Assembly: GCF_022637455.1 (NCBI RefSeq)
Contig: NZ_CP093341.1
Coordinates: forward strand, 2,728,001 to 2,792,000
DNA: 64,000 bases
Direction: 5' to 3'
DNA from: Lysobacter sp. S4-A87
Lineage (GTDB): Bacteria; Pseudomonadota; Gammaproteobacteria; Xanthomonadales; Xanthomonadaceae
Numbering within the stretch: position 1 is the first letter of the stretch; each line of letters opens with the position of its first letter. Below are positions 61,059 to 64,000 of this stretch, piece by piece. The notes below the pieces were generated by a model. It was not told the origin of the DNA. It did not search any database and saw only the letters and a list, made by a program, of their open reading frames with translations. The position numbers and the translations under genes were made by a program.

Positions 61059-61255
61059 TGTCTTCGCGCTTGCCGAATGTATTTCTACGCCGCGATGATG
61101 CGTCTTGCAACAGCCTTGAGGCATGGAAATGCAAGCGCTGTGCGCAGAGCGGACACGTGACCGTGGAGTCATGTCACAACTGTCGTCGCGCGCGATACGA
61201 GCGTGTTGCAGGTCGCGGCCAAGCAGAGTAGATAATCAATCGGCAGACACCACGA

Positions 61256-61296
61256 GCGGCCTCCCGGCAACCGCAACGGTTGCATCAGGACAAGGG
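61256..61296. repeat. Inverted repeat arm 2, palindrome GCAACCG-CAA-CGGTTGC
   Basis: The core palindrome at 61268-61284 is flanked by GCGGCC and GGACAAGG, the mirror image of arm 1 with a few changes. The core ends 189 bp before the second hydrolase start. Each may be an operator for its hydrolase. Confidence 0.75.
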
Positions 61297-61472
61297 CCAT
61301 GCCGCTTACCCGGGCCAACTGGCCTGAAAGTTGCTTGCAGATGGCGCAAGCAGGTCTCGCACGCATCGATGGACCGAAATTTGCGCCGCCCTGGGCGTTC
61401 GCCTGTCGCGGTCGGGGCCATTGCCGCCGGGTAACACGTTCGGTTTCCCATCTGTCTCGCGAGAACGACGCC

Positions 61473-62684
61473 ATGAATGCAACTGCGGATGCAACGCCTG
61501 CGAGAGTCGACTCCGCTGCGCTTCGACCATTCCAGTTTCGTGCATCGGATGCCGACCTCGCAGATCTTCGCAGGCGCATCGACGCGACGCGCTGGCCGGA
61601 TCGCGAGACTGTCGGTGACGCCAGCCAGGGCACGCAACTATCGACGATCCAGAAGCTGGCCCGGCACTGGGCCACCGCGTACGACTGGCGCAGGATCGAA
61701 GCGAAGATCAATGCCGTTCCGAACTTCCTCACCGCAATCGACGGTCTGGACTTCCATTTCATCCATGTCCGGTCCAGGCATGAAGACGCGCTGCCATTGC
61801 TCATGACGCATGGCTGGCCGGGCTCGTTCGTCGAACGGATGAAGGTCATCGAGCCGCTCACCGATCCGACCGCGCATGGCGCAGCTGCCGCCGATGCATT
61901 CCATCTGGTAATTCCCTCGCTGCCGGGCTTCGGCTTTTCGGCCAAGCCGGACACGACCGGCTGGAACCCGCCGCGGATCGCCGATGCCTACAACGAACTG
62001 ATGAGGCGGCTGGGCTACACCAGATGGGTCGCGTCGGGGACCGACTGGGGCGCGATCGTCGTAGACCTGATGGCGGCGAAGATGCCGCCGGGCCTGGTCG
62101 GCATCCATACCAACATGCCGGGTGTGGTTCCGCCGGAAATCGACGGCGCGATGTTCCGCGGTGACCCGCCGCCGCCCGGGTTGTCAGACCAAGAAGTGCA
62201 CGCGTGCGAACAGATCGCGTTCGCCTACCGGCACATCGGCTACTCGCTGCTCAACGGAGACCGGCCGCAGACGCTGACTGGCTTCGCCGACTCGCCCGTG
62301 GGATTGGCCGCCTACATGATCGACCTCTACCCCAAGAGCTATGACCTGATGGCGCGTTCCATCAACGGGCAGCCCGAGGGCATCAGCCCCGATGATGTCC
62401 TCGATGCGGTCACGCTGTTCTGGCTGACGAATACCGCCATTTCCTCGGCCCGTCTCTACTGGGAGAACAAGACGCCGTACTTCGGCGAGAAGGGCGTGAC
62501 CCTCCCGGTCGCGGTCAGCGTGTTTCCGGATGAGCTTTACGAAGCGCCCAGGAGCTGGTGCGAGAAGGCCTATCCGCGACTGGTGCACTACAACCGGCTG
62601 CCCAAGGGTGGCCACTTCCCGTCGTGGGAACAGCCGGAGTCTTTCTGTGAGGAAGTCCGGGCCGGGTTCAGGACACTCCGGTAG
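61473..62684 (+). CDS. Epoxide hydrolase, cytoplasmic, copy 2
   Basis: A 403-residue EHN-domain epoxide hydrolase closely similar to the copy at 59493. Matching blocks are LRPFQFRASDADLADLRRRI, YDWRRIEAKINAVPNFLTAI, HGWPGSF and KGGHFPSWEQP. The nucleophile region reads SGTDWGAIVV, with Thr in place of Gly before Asp. There is no signal peptide from the ATG at 61473. An earlier frame from 61299 has no family match. It is followed 54 bp later by an Ohr gene, which it is probably co-transcribed with. Confidence 0.9.
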   Translation: MNATADATPARVDSAALRPFQFRASDADLADLRRRIDATRWPDRETVGDASQGTQLSTIQKLARHWATAYDWRRIEAKINAVPNFLTAIDGLDFHFIHVRSRHEDALPLLMTHGWPGSFVERMKVIEPLTDPTAHGAAAADAFHLVIPSLPGFGFSAKPDTTGWNPPRIADAYNELMRRLGYTRWVASGTDWGAIVVDLMAAKMPPGLVGIHTNMPGVVPPEIDGAMFRGDPPPPGLSDQEVHACEQIAFAYRHIGYSLLNGDRPQTLTGFADSPVGLAAYMIDLYPKSYDLMARSINGQPEGISPDDVLDAVTLFWLTNTAISSARLYWENKTPYFGEKGVTLPVAVSVFPDELYEAPRSWCEKAYPRLVHYNRLPKGGHFPSWEQPESFCEEVRAGFRTLR

Positions 62685-62738
62685 CACACCAAGGATCGCG
62701 AACCATAACGACCAACCAGAGCACAGAGGGAGTCCCCC

Positions 62739-63191
62739 ATGTCCAGGATCGAGAAAGTCCTGTTTACCGGCAAGACGCACACCGCCGCCACACCGCGCGA
62801 TGCCGCATCGCGCAGCGCCCACGGCCGCCTCGACATCAAGACCTCGGCGTCCGGATCCGGCACCAGCCAGGAGCAGGTCTTCGCCGCGGCACTCGCACAT
62901 CCGACGGCCGAGCAGTTGTTCGCTGGCGCCTGGTCGGCCTGCTACATCTCCGCGATCGGCGTGGCGGCCCAGCAGAAGAAGATCGAGCTGCCGCCGGACC
63001 TTGCCGTCGACCTCGAAATCGACCTGGGCCAGACCGGGAGCGCCTACTTCATCGAGGCCCGCTTCAACGTCATCGTGCCGGGCATGGACCGTGCGGTCGC
63101 CGAAGGTCTCGTCCACGAAGCCCACGAAATCTGCCCGTACTCCAAGGCCATCAAGGGCAACATCGACGTGGGCGTGAACGTCACCGTCTAG
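62739..63191 (+). CDS. Organic hydroperoxide resistance protein, OsmC/Ohr family, copy 2
   Basis: A 150-residue Ohr-type thiol peroxidase with redox cysteines C68 (AWSACYISAIG) and C132 (HEICPYSK). The N-terminus KVLFTGKTHT is identical to the first copy. It is 54 bp downstream of the second hydrolase, mirroring the first pair. GAGGGAG lies 7 bp before the ATG. Confidence 0.92.
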   Translation: MSRIEKVLFTGKTHTAATPRDAASRSAHGRLDIKTSASGSGTSQEQVFAAALAHPTAEQLFAGAWSACYISAIGVAAQQKKIELPPDLAVDLEIDLGQTGSAYFIEARFNVIVPGMDRAVAEGLVHEAHEICPYSKAIKGNIDVGVNVTV

Positions 63192-63353
63192 ACATCGATC
63201 GTACGTTCGGACCGGCGGCATATGGATGTCGCCGGTGCCCTGCGTACCTTGAACTTCCCCCGGTCATCGCACGCTCGCGCCGGATTACGCGGTCCGGTAA
63301 CCTGCACACCAGGCCGGAGCCGATTCTGTGGCCGGCGTTCCAGGGGGAACTGA

Positions 63354-64000
63354 GTGAAGCTTTCGTCTCGTCGTTTCGCGATGCTCGCCATCGTGCTGTG
63401 CATGACCGTCCCGAGCATCGGCTGCACCGTCGCACAGCCCGACCCGGGTGACGTCGCCGTCTACCAGGACCGCCCTTACATCTTCGGCCATGAAGGCATC
63501 CGCGCTGAGGTCCTGAGCGAAGGCCGCGACGTGACGTGGTGGTCCACCAAGGTCATCTACGTCACCACCGCGCCGCAGACCCTGCACGTGCCGTTCCAGG
63601 ACCTGTCGTCGATGGACAACATCCTGCTCGACTTCGACACCAGTGTGCAGCTGCGCGTGATCGATGCGGCGGACACGCTCAAGCGCTTCGGTCCGCAGTG
63701 GTGGGCGAACAACGTGCTGTCGCCTTACAACTCGATCGTCCGCAAGGCGGTCAAGTCGGAAAAGATGGCGCAGATGATGTCCGACCCCGTGGCGGCCGAG
63801 AAGGTCGATCAGGAAGTGACCGAGCAGTTGCGCGCGCTGATCAAGGCATCGGGCATCCGCGTGGAAGTGATGGCGGTCAACCTCGGCAAGGCCAAGCCGA
63901 ACGACAACGTCCTGGCGCAGATGAACAACACCGCGGCCGAGCAGCAACGCAACCTCACGCTGGTCGCCGCCACGATCGCCGAACAGCAACGCAAGCTGGA
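63354..64000 (+). CDS. SPFH/prohibitin-type lipoprotein, 3'-truncated
   Basis: The frame starts at GTG 63354, after GGGGGAA at a good distance, and is open to the window edge, giving about 215 residues. The signal sequence (MLAIVLCMTVPSIGC) ends in a lipobox (SIGC). The following region resembles the SPFH (Band 7) fold: DVTWWSTKVIYVTTAPQTLH, FDTSVQLRVIDAADTL and LIKASGIRVEVMAVNLG. A long coiled-coil, rich in Gln, Ala and Glu (NNTAAEQQRN), begins at the end. SPFH proteins organise membrane complexes. A lipoprotein version is unusual. Confidence 0.82.
   Translation, partial: MKLSSRRFAMLAIVLCMTVPSIGCTVAQPDPGDVAVYQDRPYIFGHEGIRAEVLSEGRDVTWWSTKVIYVTTAPQTLHVPFQDLSSMDNILLDFDTSVQLRVIDAADTLKRFGPQWWANNVLSPYNSIVRKAVKSEKMAQMMSDPVAAEKVDQEVTEQLRALIKASGIRVEVMAVNLGKAKPNDNVLAQMNNTAAEQQRNLTLVAATIAEQQRKL

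Larger units (their letters stand above)
60828..61472. other. 645-bp divergent intergenic region between the two epoxide hydrolases
   Basis: No gene is supported. It contains the two inverted repeats listed separately, about 200 bp from each start. A frame at 60938-61231 encodes CxxC pairs (KCKRC, SCHNC) but has no ribosome site and seems accidental. Confidence 0.5.

Noticed and set aside
60938-61231. Frame with zinc-ribbon-like CxxC pairs between the two epoxide hydrolases
   Set aside because: No ribosome site, and most of the translation is atypical. It also overlaps the inverted-repeat region.

Overview
The window comes from a high-GC gammaproteobacterium, most likely of the Xanthomonadaceae/Lysobacteraceae (Lysobacter-like). 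This rests on the RpoD N-terminus, the dtd-rpoD order, the long TonB-dependent receptor, the AcnD-PrpF pair and the short REP-like hairpins between genes. It is an inference from what the proteins look like; no database was searched.

Region 1 (1-13.3 kb) is housekeeping and envelope: the 3' end of def, fmt and rsmB, an ArnT/PMT-type glycosyltransferase, two GT2 glycosyltransferases overlapping by ATGA, a CDP-glycerol-type transferase, two bacterial PH-domain membrane proteins, a lipid A acyltransferase-like gene, dtd, and rpoD with an extended -10 promoter and a clean terminator.

Region 2 (13.4-23.9 kb) is a sugar-acid catabolic cluster: an IclR regulator, an ACS-type MFS transporter, an enolase-superfamily dehydratase, a DHDPS-family lyase, a TonB-dependent receptor, an SDR, DgoK, and one polypeptide joining a KDPGal aldolase to an SMP-30 lactonase. 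Four TTGC-N7-GC(A/C)(A/G) sites precede the four transcription starts and look like the IclR operator. The chemistry fits uptake of a galactonate-type acid or its lactone, dehydration to 2-keto-3-deoxygalactonate, phosphorylation and aldol cleavage.

Region 3 (23.9-32.4 kb) is an alpha-mannoside locus. lacI, a FucP-type transporter, a fructokinase, an AGE-family mannose isomerase/epimerase and a GH47 alpha-mannosidase form one minus-strand operon in which every junction is a 4-bp overlap. A secreted GH92 alpha-mannosidase is divergent, and two oppositely oriented copies of one 16-bp operator lie between lacI and GH92.

Region 4 (32.5-39.6 kb) starts with tRNA-Ile2(CAU) and looks like an accessory insertion: a HEPN-like orphan gene, a C-terminal aqpZ remnant, and a three-gene orphan operon (a polyglycine/collagen-like protein, a protein with a Ser/Thr-rich hairpin resembling pore-forming toxins, and a helical protein). 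An XRE regulator and two DUF1801 remnants follow.

Region 5 (39.6-64 kb) is a mixed set of stress, metabolic and hypothetical genes: an HTH protein with a beta-propeller partner, DUF899, a Tsx-like porin, a CurA-like reductase, acnD-prpF (2-methylcitrate cycle), a GFA protein, a DUF1254 lipoprotein between two copies of a repeat, a GNAT-BLUF pair, a serine hydrolase, a VOC protein and Rof. It ends with a mirror-image duplication, Ohr-epoxide hydrolase / epoxide hydrolase-Ohr, with a palindrome in front of each hydrolase. A partial SPFH lipoprotein runs off the right edge.
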